Source of the DNA: Planctomycetota bacterium
GTDB lineage: Bacteria > Planctomycetota > Planctomycetia > Gemmatales > Gemmataceae
Direction of reading: 5' to 3'
DNA: 58,185 bases
Assembly: GCA_021807595.1 (NCBI GenBank)
Contig: JAKBCS010000012.1
Location: forward strand, 1 to 58,185
This document shows positions 34,292 to 43,023 of the stretch, piece after piece. The notes under the pieces were generated by a model. It saw only the letters and a list, made by a program, of their open reading frames with translations. It did no database searches and was not told the DNA's origin. The translations under genes and the position numbers were made by a program. How positions within the stretch are numbered: position 1 is the stretch's first letter; each line of letters begins with the position of its first letter.

Positions 34292-35377
34292 ATGACCCCT
34301 ACTCGTTGGTCGGCGGCGCGTATCGGATGGATCGGACTGGCGTTCCTCGTTTGCTCGGTTTGCGGTGCGGCGGATCTTGAGCCGGGATTGCCGAAAAACA
34401 CAACGGCCGTCCTCACCGTAAACCTCAAACAGATGTTGCACTCCCCGCTGGTGAAGCACCACGGTCTGGCCACGCTTCGCCAAGCGTGTCGTGAAACCGA
34501 GGAAGCGCGCGCCGTTTTGCAGGCGCTCGGCGTCGATCCGCTGCGCGATCTCGACCGACTGACCGCTGCCTCGGTGGGCCACGGCGAGAAACCGTCGTTC
34601 CTTTTCATCCTGCGCGGTCGATTCGATACGTCGCGTTTTTCCACGGCGGCCAAACGACTCGCCAAGGAATTCAACGAGCGCTTTGAATGGAAGAAGGAAG
34701 GCGATCTCAAATATCTCTACCTTGTCGAGACCGGTGGACACGGCTCGATCGTCCTCGGCGCGGGGGCCAAGGCCGCGAAGGGCGCGATGCTGAACCTGCA
34801 ATCGAACGGTTGTCTGCTCGATCTGTTTCCCAAATACTGTCTCGCTCTGGCCGACAAGAATACCCTGGTCGTCGCCTCGTCCGACGAAATCTTGAAAGAA
34901 ACGTGCAAGCACCTCTGCGATCCCAGAGCCGCTTCGGCGAACAAGACGATGCGCCGTTTGTTCGCCGAACTCGACGGCAAGCAATCCATAGCCTTCGCCG
35001 TCTGCCCTCCACCCGCGACATTTGAGACGCTCGCGGTCGACGAAGGCAAAGACGAGAAGCTACAAGCGAAGCCGTCGCTACTCCGCGAAATGATCGGCGG
35101 CATCACCGTGACGGACGATTTCAAACTCCGCTGCACCATCAAGGCGACGAGCATCGAAGATGCTCGCAAGGTCATGGACGGATGCGAGGAAGTGCGCCTA
35201 CGCTTGGACGGCCTGATGACATGCCTGGCTGGGACCAGTAAGGAATACGCCTTCCTCAAGGAGATACCGCGTTCGTTCCTCGCCGTTCGCAAGGGCAACG
35301 TCTTACTGATCGAGGGCCGCCTCTCGACGGAGACGTTGAACCGCCTCTTCGCTTCGTGTTCATTCATCGGTCGATGA
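34292..35377 (+). CDS. Secreted protein of unknown function
   Basis: A 361-residue exported protein with a signal sequence (IGWIGLAFLVCSVCGAA, cleavage near ADLEPG). The mature part has regular alpha/beta elements (TAVLTVNLKQML, FLFILRGRFDTSRF, KNTLVVASSDEIL, AFAVCPP) reminiscent of the repeated cystatin/SRPBCC-like arrangement of large planctomycete exported proteins, but I recognise no family. The ATG at 34292 has GGAG upstream and fits the signal peptide. A strong terminator follows. Confidence 0.8.
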   Translation: MTPTRWSAARIGWIGLAFLVCSVCGAADLEPGLPKNTTAVLTVNLKQMLHSPLVKHHGLATLRQACRETEEARAVLQALGVDPLRDLDRLTAASVGHGEKPSFLFILRGRFDTSRFSTAAKRLAKEFNERFEWKKEGDLKYLYLVETGGHGSIVLGAGAKAAKGAMLNLQSNGCLLDLFPKYCLALADKNTLVVASSDEILKETCKHLCDPRAASANKTMRRLFAELDGKQSIAFAVCPPPATFETLAVDEGKDEKLQAKPSLLREMIGGITVTDDFKLRCTIKATSIEDARKVMDGCEEVRLRLDGLMTCLAGTSKEYAFLKEIPRSFLAVRKGNVLLIEGRLSTETLNRLFASCSFIGR

Positions 35378-35385
35378 TGTCTTGG

Positions 35386-35428
35386 GGCGTCGTTCGCGCG
35401 TCCGCGCGAGCGACGCCGATCCTTTTTT
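35386..35428 (+). terminator. Rho-independent terminator
   Basis: GGCGTCGTTCGCGC (35386-35399) pairs with GCGCGAGCGACGCC (35404-35417), 14 bp with one wobble and a 4-nt loop, then CTTTTTT by 35428. It ends the secreted-protein gene at 35377. Confidence 0.88.
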
Positions 35429-35572
35429 CGCAATTGCAAGTTTGGTCGTTTCTCACCTTTCAGCGCAGCGCCTGTCGCTTTCTCTTCCCGCGCCGCATAG
35501 AATAAAGATTGAAGTAACTCTTCCCCTGAGACCACAGACCCGTGGAGCCTCATCGCGAAAGAGGATACGAAC

Positions 35573-36307
35573 ATGAGATCGCTTCCCGTCCCTCTCAGCC
35601 ACGGGCTGAGCCTCGTACTGGGCATCGCCATCGCGGCGACGGCTCACGGACAACAAAAGGCCCCGGCCAATGCCCCGGAAGGCTCCGTGCATCGCATAGT
35701 CATCCAGGAGGGCGCGCATTCCCGCGTGTCCTACATCGTCAGCGGCAATCTTTCCGCCGAGGATCGCGCCGCCGTCTTCAATCTCGAACGCGCGGAAAAC
35801 GATTTGGCCTACGTTCGGAATTTGCAAGGTCTGAAACTGCAGTACGTTCAAAGCGAACGGACCTTGGAGCCGAAACGCCGCGTCGTGCAAGATCAACTCT
35901 ATGGCAGACGCCTTTACTCCGGCAGTAGCAACACGGGCTACGTCGGTTACGGCGGCGGTGGATACGGCTATGGCTATCCCGGACCTTACGGATATAATGT
36001 GGGATATTCTCCGTATTACTTCGGCGGCTTCGGCAACGGCTACGGCTATCCAGGGGCGATGTACAGTTCATTGGGAACCAGTTCCTCGTCCGAGATTCGC
36101 AGCCTGCAATATGGCGTGGGCGACGAAGGACGCATGAAAACCGCATTGTCCCAAGTGATTGCTCACGATGCGTCTGCCGAGTATGCCGCCGCCGCGCTGA
36201 AAAACTACGAGGCCGCCGCCGCTCGCGCCGCCTCGTCGCCGGTGCTGTCCCGCGATTTGGGGATGAAAAAGAGCGCCGCCCCCTCGAGAGAGAAGACGCC
36301 GAAGTAA
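35573..36307 (+). CDS. Secreted Gly/Tyr-rich protein of unknown function
   Basis: A 244-residue exported protein: signal peptide cleaved near AHGQQ, a first domain of about 75 residues (VHRIVIQEGAHSRVSYIVSG, AAVFNLERAENDL), then a Gly/Tyr-rich stretch of about 55 residues built of GYG, YGY and YPG units, and an Ala-rich helical C-terminus. The Gly/Tyr part suggests an adhesive or self-associating surface protein, as inference only. GAGG lies upstream of the ATG. Confidence 0.75.
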   Translation: MRSLPVPLSHGLSLVLGIAIAATAHGQQKAPANAPEGSVHRIVIQEGAHSRVSYIVSGNLSAEDRAAVFNLERAENDLAYVRNLQGLKLQYVQSERTLEPKRRVVQDQLYGRRLYSGSSNTGYVGYGGGGYGYGYPGPYGYNVGYSPYYFGGFGNGYGYPGAMYSSLGTSSSSEIRSLQYGVGDEGRMKTALSQVIAHDASAEYAAAALKNYEAAAARAASSPVLSRDLGMKKSAAPSREKTPK

Positions 36308-36335
36308 CGGCTCATTCTCGTTCGACAGGGCGATC

Positions 36336-36400
36336 GGTTAACCGCGACATGCGGCGGAGTGGGAGTCTCTGTCGCGCTCCGCTCCGCGTCGCGGCTAACC
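36336..36400. repeat. Extragenic palindrome with 13-bp arms
   Basis: GGTTAACCGCGAC (36336-36348) and GTCGCGGCTAACC (36388-36400) pair at 12 of 13 positions. The right half, positions 36379-36400, recurs in inverted orientation at 57831-57852 with one mismatch. It lies between two + strand genes. Confidence 0.6.
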
Positions 36401-36438
36401 GACGGTTCGGCCAATTCGCATGGCCTGTGGGAACCGAC

Positions 36439-37215
36439 ATGCAATCCAACATTCTGCAAACCGATCTCCGCGATGAAGTGATGTACGTCACTCTGAATCG
36501 TCCGGAGAAGCGCAATGCGCTCTCACTGGAGTTGTTGCGCCTGCTTGAGAAATCGCTTCGAGAAATTGCCGAAGACGAACGAGTCCGCGTCGTGGTCGTA
36601 GCGGCTGCCGGATCGATCTTCTGCGCCGGGCACGATCTCGGCGAAATGCTCGGTCGTTCGGAGGAGTTTTACCGCGAGTTGTTCGCCCTCTGCTCGCAGG
36701 TGATGCAACAATTCCGAGCCCTTCCGCAGCCGGTCATCGCCCGCGTGCAAGGCACGGCGACGGCGGCAGGATGCCAACTCGTGGCCGCATGTGATCTCGC
36801 CGTCGCTGCCGACACCGCCTCGTTCGCCACCCCCGGCGTCAAGATCGGTCTGTTCTGCACGACGCCGATGGTTCCGTTGGTGCGAACCATCGCGCCGCGC
36901 GCCGCCTTGGAAATGCTGCTGACCGGCAAAGCCATCTCCGCGCATCAAGCCCTCGTTTGGAATCTCATCAACTGCGTCGTTCCCGCCGAGCAACTCGATG
37001 CCGCCGTCCGCGAGTACACCGACGCCATCCGTTCTTCCAGTCCGCTCACCATTCGCATCGGCAAGCGCGCTTTCTACGACCAACTGGCTCTCGACGAGGG
37101 CCATGCCTACGAACGCGCTCTGGAAGTCATGACTTGCAACGCTCGATTTCGGGATGCGCAAGAGGGGATGAGCGCCTTCGTCGAGAAGCGTTCGCCGCGC
37201 TGGACCGGACAATGA
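36439..37215 (+). CDS. Enoyl-CoA hydratase/isomerase family protein (ECHDC3-like)
   Basis: A 258-residue crotonase-fold protein. VMYVTLNRPEKRNALSLEL, the oxyanion loop FCAGHDLGEM, GTATAAGCQLVAACDLAVAA and FATPGVKIGLFCTTPMVPL are diagnostic; the GCQLVA and GLFC elements are closest to the ECHDC3 branch rather than to classical fatty-acid hydratases. Position Glu164 of the classical enzyme is not obvious, so hydratase activity is uncertain. Start at 36439 with GGGA upstream. Convergent with a metallophosphoesterase gene. Confidence 0.9.
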   Translation: MQSNILQTDLRDEVMYVTLNRPEKRNALSLELLRLLEKSLREIAEDERVRVVVVAAAGSIFCAGHDLGEMLGRSEEFYRELFALCSQVMQQFRALPQPVIARVQGTATAAGCQLVAACDLAVAADTASFATPGVKIGLFCTTPMVPLVRTIAPRAALEMLLTGKAISAHQALVWNLINCVVPAEQLDAAVREYTDAIRSSSPLTIRIGKRAFYDQLALDEGHAYERALEVMTCNARFRDAQEGMSAFVEKRSPRWTGQ

Positions 37216-37229
37216 GTCTCGCGGCGCGA

Positions 37230-38117
37230 TCACCGCACCGCATCGCCGAATTGATGCTCGGTCACGTCACCGGATGGCCAATGAACCCATAAGAGACGCT
37301 TATAGTGGTAATCGCCTCCGACATTGTAGCCGCGGATGCCGTGCCAGCTGCCGGCGCGCTGACGGTGGGTGTGGCCGCAGAAAGCGAAGGCGATGCGATC
37401 GGCAAGACCGGCGAGCAATTCCTCCATCGAACAATTGCCTCCAAACGCTTCCCATAAGAGATCGTCTAAGGTCAACGGTGGCGATTTTTCCGGGAAACTG
37501 ATGCAGCGAAGGGGCGGATGATGCGCCACGACAAAGACGCGCTCCGCCTCCTCCAACGCCCTATGCAGATGGCGTTCGAGCTGTCGCACCACGCGCGCGG
37601 TGAAGCGGATATCGTCGAGGGGCCAACGAACGAAGTTTGCGTCGTTGTGTCGGCCTCGGGTAAACTGCTTGGTGGTCAATCGTTTCTCTTCACTGGGATA
37701 CTCGCGCCGCAGCGTCTCCAACGACCACGAGTAATCGTACCAGTTGATCGAGCCGGCCACGGCCAAGCGGCACTCCGGCAACATCATCGGCCCGCCGTCG
37801 AGATAGTGGAAGCCGAATTCCCGACATAGCGCCGGTAGGTCTTCTTCGTAAAGTTGCAGCGAATCGCGCGACGAATCGGATCGCACCCACAGATCGTGAT
37901 TGCCCGGCACCAACGCCTTGCGGCAGGGCAGATCGGCAAACAATTGCAGACAATCGGCGAAGTATTGTCCGGTACCGATATCGCCGGCGAGGATGAGAAC
38001 ATCGGGCATTCGCTCGCGCAGAAATGCGACGAGTAAGCGCGTGGCCTCTTCGCCGCGCCCGCCGTGACCCCAATGCAGATCGGCGGTGATCGCTACCTGC
38101 ACCGCGGCACTCGTCAT
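37230..38117 (-). CDS. Calcineurin-like metallophosphoesterase
   Basis: A 295-residue metallophosphatase. The five metal-site motifs are intact: D13/H15 (TADLHWGHG), GDIG (D46), GNHD (N73, H74), VVAHHPPL and CGHTHR. Two divalent metals would be bound; the substrate may be a phosphoester or nucleotide. ATG at 38117 with GAGGAGA upstream; an in-frame start at 38252 is rejected. Divergent from the small ORF at 38224. Confidence 0.9.
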   Translation of the reverse strand: MTSAAVQVAITADLHWGHGGRGEEATRLLVAFLRERMPDVLILAGDIGTGQYFADCLQLFADLPCRKALVPGNHDLWVRSDSSRDSLQLYEEDLPALCREFGFHYLDGGPMMLPECRLAVAGSINWYDYSWSLETLRREYPSEEKRLTTKQFTRGRHNDANFVRWPLDDIRFTARVVRQLERHLHRALEEAERVFVVAHHPPLRCISFPEKSPPLTLDDLLWEAFGGNCSMEELLAGLADRIAFAFCGHTHRQRAGSWHGIRGYNVGGDYHYKRLLWVHWPSGDVTEHQFGDAVR

Positions 38118-38223
38118 GAGAAATCTCCTCGCAGCCATTGAAACCGGACGCCGCATCGGCGAGTATGGACTACCGATCCTCAAAAACCGTCGGCTCGTCG
38201 TATTGTACAGGAGTTCCTCAACC

Positions 38224-38445
38224 ATGCGTGGCTTTCTCTGTACGGGAGCCACGGCCTATCTGCGCACCATCGAAGATTTGTTGAGAACGCCGTCGATGCT
38301 CGATCGGGCCTCGACGCCGAGCGAGGCGAGCCAAGACGTAGAGGCACTTCTCGAGGCGATTCAACGACTCGGAACCTTCTCGCTGGAGCCGCGTTTGCAC
38401 GACAAGACATTTCAGTACGACATTCGGCTCAGTTCGGCGAAATGA
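38224..38445 (+). CDS. Small protein of unknown function
   Basis: A 73-residue ORF with AGGAG about ten bases upstream of the ATG. It is predicted helical (TAYLRTIEDLLRTPSMLDRA; QDVEALLEAIQRLG) and ends QYDIRLSSAK. Its stop overlaps the next start codon (ATGA) by one base. No family is recognised. Confidence 0.5.
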   Translation: MRGFLCTGATAYLRTIEDLLRTPSMLDRASTPSEASQDVEALLEAIQRLGTFSLEPRLHDKTFQYDIRLSSAK

Positions 38446-38600
38446 AATCCTGGACGAGTGGGAAATGGAGCGAATCGTGGCAGCATTACTCGATTAAAAC
38501 AACCGACCCGAAATGGGCCTGGCAGCGGTATCGTCCGAGTAAGGAAGCTCCCTGGAACCTTCAGCCTGTGTCATCTCGTACTAACCTTGCCGGAGTTTCA
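38442..38600 (+). pseudogene. 5' remnant of a gene, possibly DUF1800-type
   Basis: The first 45 codons read SWQHYSIKTTDPKWAWQRYR and PSKEAPWNLQPV, resembling the start of planctomycete DUF1800 proteins as I recall them. After that the next recognisable element, CHL, is in another frame (about 38570), and the frames then blur before a minus-strand gene at 38691. It therefore looks like a decayed fragment. The assignment is from memory. Confidence 0.35.
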
Positions 38601-38690
38601 GCTAAAGGAAACGATAACCCCGCAGAACGAAATCGGGGCGCACAATCTCCACGGAGGGGCATTCAAGGCGCTGCGTGTGCCGCGCCAGCG

Positions 38691-39239
38691 TCATTTCTTG
38701 GCGATTTCCGGCACGGCTTTGAGGATGACGGCGGTGTGTTCGTCGTTTAGCTCGCCGGCACGGAAAGCGAAATTGCGGACGACCTTCTGCTTGACGGAAA
38801 GCATGACCGTCACCTCGGCATCGCGGCGGAGGAGATAACTCGGCGGCCCGACGACGTCCTCGAACACCGACAACGGCACGTTACGCACCGAATGTTTCTT
38901 GCTCCACTCCACCACCTTCGGATCGAAATCGGTCTGGTCGTCGCTGAGAAACGTCACCCACGCTCGCAGTTGCGTATCTTTGCGTTCGGCCAATTCTTTA
39001 TCAAGACCTCGCACCAGCTTGCCGAGAGGATCGCTCAGCTTCCGCGCGAAGACGATGACGGCGGGGCGGTCGGCCGTCTCGCAGATGAAACAGTGCGATT
39101 GGCCTCGCTCTTTCCCCACCGAGACGAGCGAGGAATACGGTCCCGGACGCTGCCCCGTTTTCAGTCCCGAGACCGCTGGCTCACCCGCGATCGCGAAGAG
39201 AATTAACGGTAGCGCCAAGAATCGAACGATGCGTTGCAT
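38691..39239 (-). CDS. Secreted thioredoxin-like protein of unknown function
   Basis: A 182-residue exported protein with a signal peptide (IVRFLALPLILFAIAGEP). The mature part has the pattern SHCFICETADRPAVIVFARKL, with a CFIC pair preceding a strand, suggesting a thioredoxin-like fold; VRNVPLSVFEDVVGPPSYLL follows at the cis-proline region. Whether the two cysteines are redox-active is unknown. GGAG lies upstream of the ATG at 39239. Confidence 0.75.
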   Translation of the reverse strand: MQRIVRFLALPLILFAIAGEPAVSGLKTGQRPGPYSSLVSVGKERGQSHCFICETADRPAVIVFARKLSDPLGKLVRGLDKELAERKDTQLRAWVTFLSDDQTDFDPKVVEWSKKHSVRNVPLSVFEDVVGPPSYLLRRDAEVTVMLSVKQKVVRNFAFRAGELNDEHTAVILKAVPEIAKK

Positions 39240-39308
39240 GATTGCAATCTCCACAGGAAAAGCGTGTCGGAGAGCGTAATTCTCATTATAGGCAAAGCAA
39301 ACGATGGG

Positions 39309-40481
39309 TCACGACGCACTTTCGCCGGCGAACATGCCCAAATAGCTGGTGTACCGCGAAAAGTCGATCTGCCGCCGAGCCACGGCCCGCTTCACGGCGC
39401 AGCGATCCTCGTGCGTGTGCGTGCAGTCGGGGTAGACACACAGAGGCACGAACGGGCGAAACTCTGGGAAAAAACCTTCGATTTCCTCCGGCAACAGATC
39501 CCACAATTGAAATTGCCGCACTCCCGGCGTATCGACCACCCACCCGCCGAAGTCGAGGCGAATCAACGCCGCCGCCGTCGTCGTATGACGGCCTTTTTGC
39601 GTCCCTTCGCTGACTTCGCGCACGCGCAATCCAAGCTCCGGTTGAATGGCGTTGAGCAAAGAAGACTTGCCAACTCCGCTTTGTCCGGAAAATACCGTCT
39701 CGCGGCCGTTCAGCCGTTGGCGCAAACGGTCGATGCCGAGGCCCGTGGCGGCGCTGGTCAACAGCGCCGTGACGCCGAGTTGGTTGTAAAGTCCCAACAG
39801 AGGTTGATAGCGAACGGGGTCGATCAGATCCGCTTTGTTGAGACAGAGGATGGGCCGAATGCCGCCTTGCTCGGCGCTGGCGAGATAGCGATCGATCAAG
39901 TGCGGCTTCAACTCCGGTTCCACCAGCGACAGCACGAACACGACTTGATCGACGTTGGCGACAATCACCTGTTCTTTGCCGCGCGAGGCGCGCGTCAACA
40001 GGCCGTGGCGCGGTTCGACGCGCTCGATCCATCCGTCGGCGGCGGCGGATTCGACGTGGGCGAGTTCGGTGGGCGGGCCGACGCGAATCCACACGCGGTC
40101 GCCGGTGGCGACGATGCTGCGCTCTTGCGTGGCCAACGTCCGCAGCAGTCGGCGAATGACACAGCGGTAGGGTTGGCCGTCTTCGGTCTGTACGATGCTG
40201 AACAGTCCATGCACGCGCAGAACCCGACCGGGACGACACGCCGTCACATCGACGGCCGGCATCTCCGCCGGTTCCTGCCCGCTAGGGGGCGCGCCCTCTG
40301 TATCGTCTTGAAGAATCGTCCGCCGCCGCGAGAGATCGCCTTTGGCGCGCACGCGCTCTTGTCCCGTCGTGGCTTCTTCGGTGAAGCCGTGATCCTGAAA
40401 GCCGCGCGTCCACTGTCGAGGTCGCGGCGGCTTGGAACGATTCTTGCGCAGATCCACGCGCACTTTCTTTTTCTTCGCCAT
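39309..40481 (-). CDS. rsgA: Ribosome small subunit-dependent GTPase A
   Basis: A circularly permuted GTPase that assists late 30S ribosome assembly. G4 NKAD (215-218) precedes G1 GQSGVGKSS (266-274), and G3 is VDTPG; the C-terminal zinc finger is CVYPDCTHTHEDRC. The OB domain is at about residues 85-165. The N-terminal 80 residues are an unusual basic extension rich in Lys and Arg. The ATG at 40481 is chosen; another at 40502 is possible. Confidence 0.95.
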   Translation of the reverse strand: MAKKKKVRVDLRKNRSKPPRPRQWTRGFQDHGFTEEATTGQERVRAKGDLSRRRTILQDDTEGAPPSGQEPAEMPAVDVTACRPGRVLRVHGLFSIVQTEDGQPYRCVIRRLLRTLATQERSIVATGDRVWIRVGPPTELAHVESAAADGWIERVEPRHGLLTRASRGKEQVIVANVDQVVFVLSLVEPELKPHLIDRYLASAEQGGIRPILCLNKADLIDPVRYQPLLGLYNQLGVTALLTSAATGLGIDRLRQRLNGRETVFSGQSGVGKSSLLNAIQPELGLRVREVSEGTQKGRHTTTAAALIRLDFGGWVVDTPGVRQFQLWDLLPEEIEGFFPEFRPFVPLCVYPDCTHTHEDRCAVKRAVARRQIDFSRYTSYLGMFAGESAS

Positions 40482-40790
40482 TCCCTCTTTACCTTCCGGC
40501 AAACTGCGGAAGCCCCCGCAAGTCGAGCCAATCCCGAAGCATCGCGCATCCAGGACCTGGCGGATAAGATTTCCGCCTCCCTCATTCTACTCCGTTCGCC
40601 AGCGTCGGCATTCTACTCCCTTTCAACAAACCTCTCCGTCGCAAAGAAGGCAGGACGCGCACGGAGCCTTCGATTTTCGTTTCGAGAGCGGAACTTTTTG
40701 CATCCAACGGGGTCTAATCTCTCGGATTATGGTACAGTGGATTGAGTGGGGCGAGACTCCTCGAACCACGCACCCTCAGAGGAATGGACT

Positions 40791-41627
40791 ATGCGAATTT
40801 GTTTCGGAATCGGCTTCCTCCTGTCGATGATCGGATTTTTAGCCACCGCGAACGCCGCCCCTCCAAAGAAGACGCCGCCGTCGGCCACACTGGATGCCGA
40901 TAAGTTGTCGCCCGGAGTGTTCACGGGTACTGTGGTCAGCGTCCCTGACACGGATCGCATGTTCACTGTGAACGTATCGTATCAGAAAATCCAGCTGAAA
41001 CCGGGCCAGAATCTGGGTCGAGCCAATCAGACGCTGCAGCGCGAGTACAATCGGATCATGCAACTTCAGGCGCAGGCCATGCGACCACCGGGGCGTGGGC
41101 ACAATCCGATGCGTGCCATGCAACAACTCCAAGGTGCCGTCGCGCAGTTCCAGAATAACCTGGCGCGAACGCAGGCAAATATGTTCCAGGTCGTCCAGGC
41201 CACGCAGAAGGTCGATTTCCAGGTCGATGAAAAAGTCAAAGTCCGCGTCAAGAATCTGCCGGAACAGTTCGACGACAAGGGCAACATCAAGAAGTACACC
41301 AAAGAAGAACTAACCGAACTCAAAGGCAAAGATAAGAACTTACCGGGCTACGAAAGCTCTATCGACGCGATCAAGCCCGGTCAAATCCTCCAGGTCGCCC
41401 TCGTCGTCCACAAGAAGCCGAAACCACTTTCTACTTCGCCTTCGGCTTCCGGCAAAGAAATTTCGACCGACAAAGCGAAGGACAAAGACGCGGTGAAGGA
41501 AGCCCCCAAACCGGCCGAAGAAGCATCGGTCGAACATCGGCTTCAGGTCGTCACCATTATGATCGTGAAGGACAGCGATTCATCGGCTCCGTCCACGAAC
41601 CCAGCCAAGAACAAGAAAAAGAAGTAA
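40791..41627 (+). CDS. Secreted protein of unknown function
   Basis: A 278-residue exported protein with a signal peptide cleaved near ANAAP. It has a beta-rich start (GVFTGTVVSVPDTDRMFTVN), a Gln-rich helical segment (about 75-135), a second beta element and a Lys-rich C-terminal tail. GAGG lies upstream of the ATG. It precedes the ATP-grasp gene by 18 bp and may be co-transcribed. Confidence 0.75.
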   Translation: MRICFGIGFLLSMIGFLATANAAPPKKTPPSATLDADKLSPGVFTGTVVSVPDTDRMFTVNVSYQKIQLKPGQNLGRANQTLQREYNRIMQLQAQAMRPPGRGHNPMRAMQQLQGAVAQFQNNLARTQANMFQVVQATQKVDFQVDEKVKVRVKNLPEQFDDKGNIKKYTKEELTELKGKDKNLPGYESSIDAIKPGQILQVALVVHKKPKPLSTSPSASGKEISTDKAKDKDAVKEAPKPAEEASVEHRLQVVTIMIVKDSDSSAPSTNPAKNKKKK

Positions 41628-41645
41628 TCTCGGCACGGATACTCG

Positions 41646-42782
41646 ATGACCGAGTCGTTGCTGATTGTCGGGGCAAGCACACGGGCGGCGGCATTCTCGG
41701 CTCTGCGTGCTGGGTTGCTGCCGAGGTGCGTGGATCTGTTTGCCGATCTCGATCTGCAACGTCGCTGCACTGCCGCGCGCCTCGACGGTCCCTATCCCGA
41801 AGGCTTTCTCCGCTTCCTCGAGAGCGGCCAATCCGGTCCGTGGATGTACGCGGGCGGGTTGGAGAATTGGCCGACCGTGGTAGAGCGAGGAGCGCGGTAT
41901 CGCACGCTCTGGGGTAATGATGCGTCTTCCCTCTCCCTCTCCCGCGATCCGGCATTTTTCACCCAAGTCTTGCATTCTAGGAACTTGCCCGCTCCGGCAC
42001 TGTTTGCAAAACCTCCCCGCAATCGGCGCTGGCTTCACAAACCACGACGCGGAGCGAGCGGCGCGGGCATATACTTCGGCACCGCGGAGGAACCGTCGAA
42101 CCGCGAGAACTACTTACAAGAGTTTATCGAGGGAGAATCTCTGGCATTGCTCTTTCTCGGCGACGGGCGGACGGCTCGGTTCCTGGGGATGACCCGACAG
42201 TTGGTCGGTACGTCTTGGTTGCACGCTTCGCCGTTTCACTACTGCGGGAGCATCGGCCCTCTCGACACCAGGGCGATCCGCTCTCCGTCGTTGGATGAAC
42301 TCGGACACGCGCTCGCTGCAGAGTGTTCCCTTACCGGCATCTTCGGCATCGATGGCATTCTGCGCGACGATGTTTTTTTTTCCGTCGAGATCAACCCGCG
42401 CTACACCGCTTCGGTCGAAGTCCTCGAGTATGCGACGGGATCGACACTGCTTGCGGATCACGCTCACATCTATGCCTACAGCCGTTTACCCCCTTCCCCT
42501 CCCCCGTCGCCATCGCCGAGGCAACGAATCGTCGGCAAAGCGATATTGTTTGCGCGCGAGGATCTCATTTTTCCGCACGAGGGGCCGTGGAGAACGGAAC
42601 TCGATGTACCCAAGCCGGTGCAAGCGATGCCGACCTTCGCCGACATTCCGTCCGCCGGCGAACGCATCGAGTCTGGTAAACCGATTTTGACCGTCTTCGC
42701 CTCCGCCAATTCGCCTTCCGCTTGTGAAGAGATGCTGCAACAAATCGCCGCCGAACTCGACCGTTGGCTTTACCGACGATAA
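41646..42782 (+). CDS. ATP-grasp domain protein
   Basis: A 378-residue enzyme. An N-terminal Rossmann-like part (SLLIVGASTRAAAFSALRAG) is followed by the ATP-grasp pieces WLHKPRRGASGAGIYFG, NYLQEFIEGESLALLFLGDG, and FFSVEINPRYTASVEV. A possible counterpart is the ATP-grasp ligase found in methanopterin-type C1 cofactor gene sets, which occur in planctomycetes, but that is an inference without neighbours to support it. No strong ribosome-binding site is seen. Confidence 0.82.
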   Translation: MTESLLIVGASTRAAAFSALRAGLLPRCVDLFADLDLQRRCTAARLDGPYPEGFLRFLESGQSGPWMYAGGLENWPTVVERGARYRTLWGNDASSLSLSRDPAFFTQVLHSRNLPAPALFAKPPRNRRWLHKPRRGASGAGIYFGTAEEPSNRENYLQEFIEGESLALLFLGDGRTARFLGMTRQLVGTSWLHASPFHYCGSIGPLDTRAIRSPSLDELGHALAAECSLTGIFGIDGILRDDVFFSVEINPRYTASVEVLEYATGSTLLADHAHIYAYSRLPPSPPPSPSPRQRIVGKAILFAREDLIFPHEGPWRTELDVPKPVQAMPTFADIPSAGERIESGKPILTVFASANSPSACEEMLQQIAAELDRWLYRR

Positions 42783-43023
42783 AGCCCGAAATCCCGAACG
42801 TCGCCTCGGAGCTTTCATGCGGCGGTCTTTATTCTCGTGACCTCGTTGAAACCACAATCGAGCGACCGAATGATGTCCAAGCGATTCGCCAGCATGGCCC
42901 AGATCATTGGCAAGCATCGGGCGGGCGGCCCAAGCGGTTTGCCGGAATCGCATTCAGCACTCGCCACTCGTTCGGGAGTGGTGTAGCATAATAAGATAGA
43001 AGAACCGTTCGGCGTCCGAGGGG

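Noticed and set aside
42783-43023. Short frames between the ATP-grasp and PP2C genes
   Set aside because: None has a ribosome-binding site or recognisable domain; the region is only 241 bases and probably carries the PP2C promoter.
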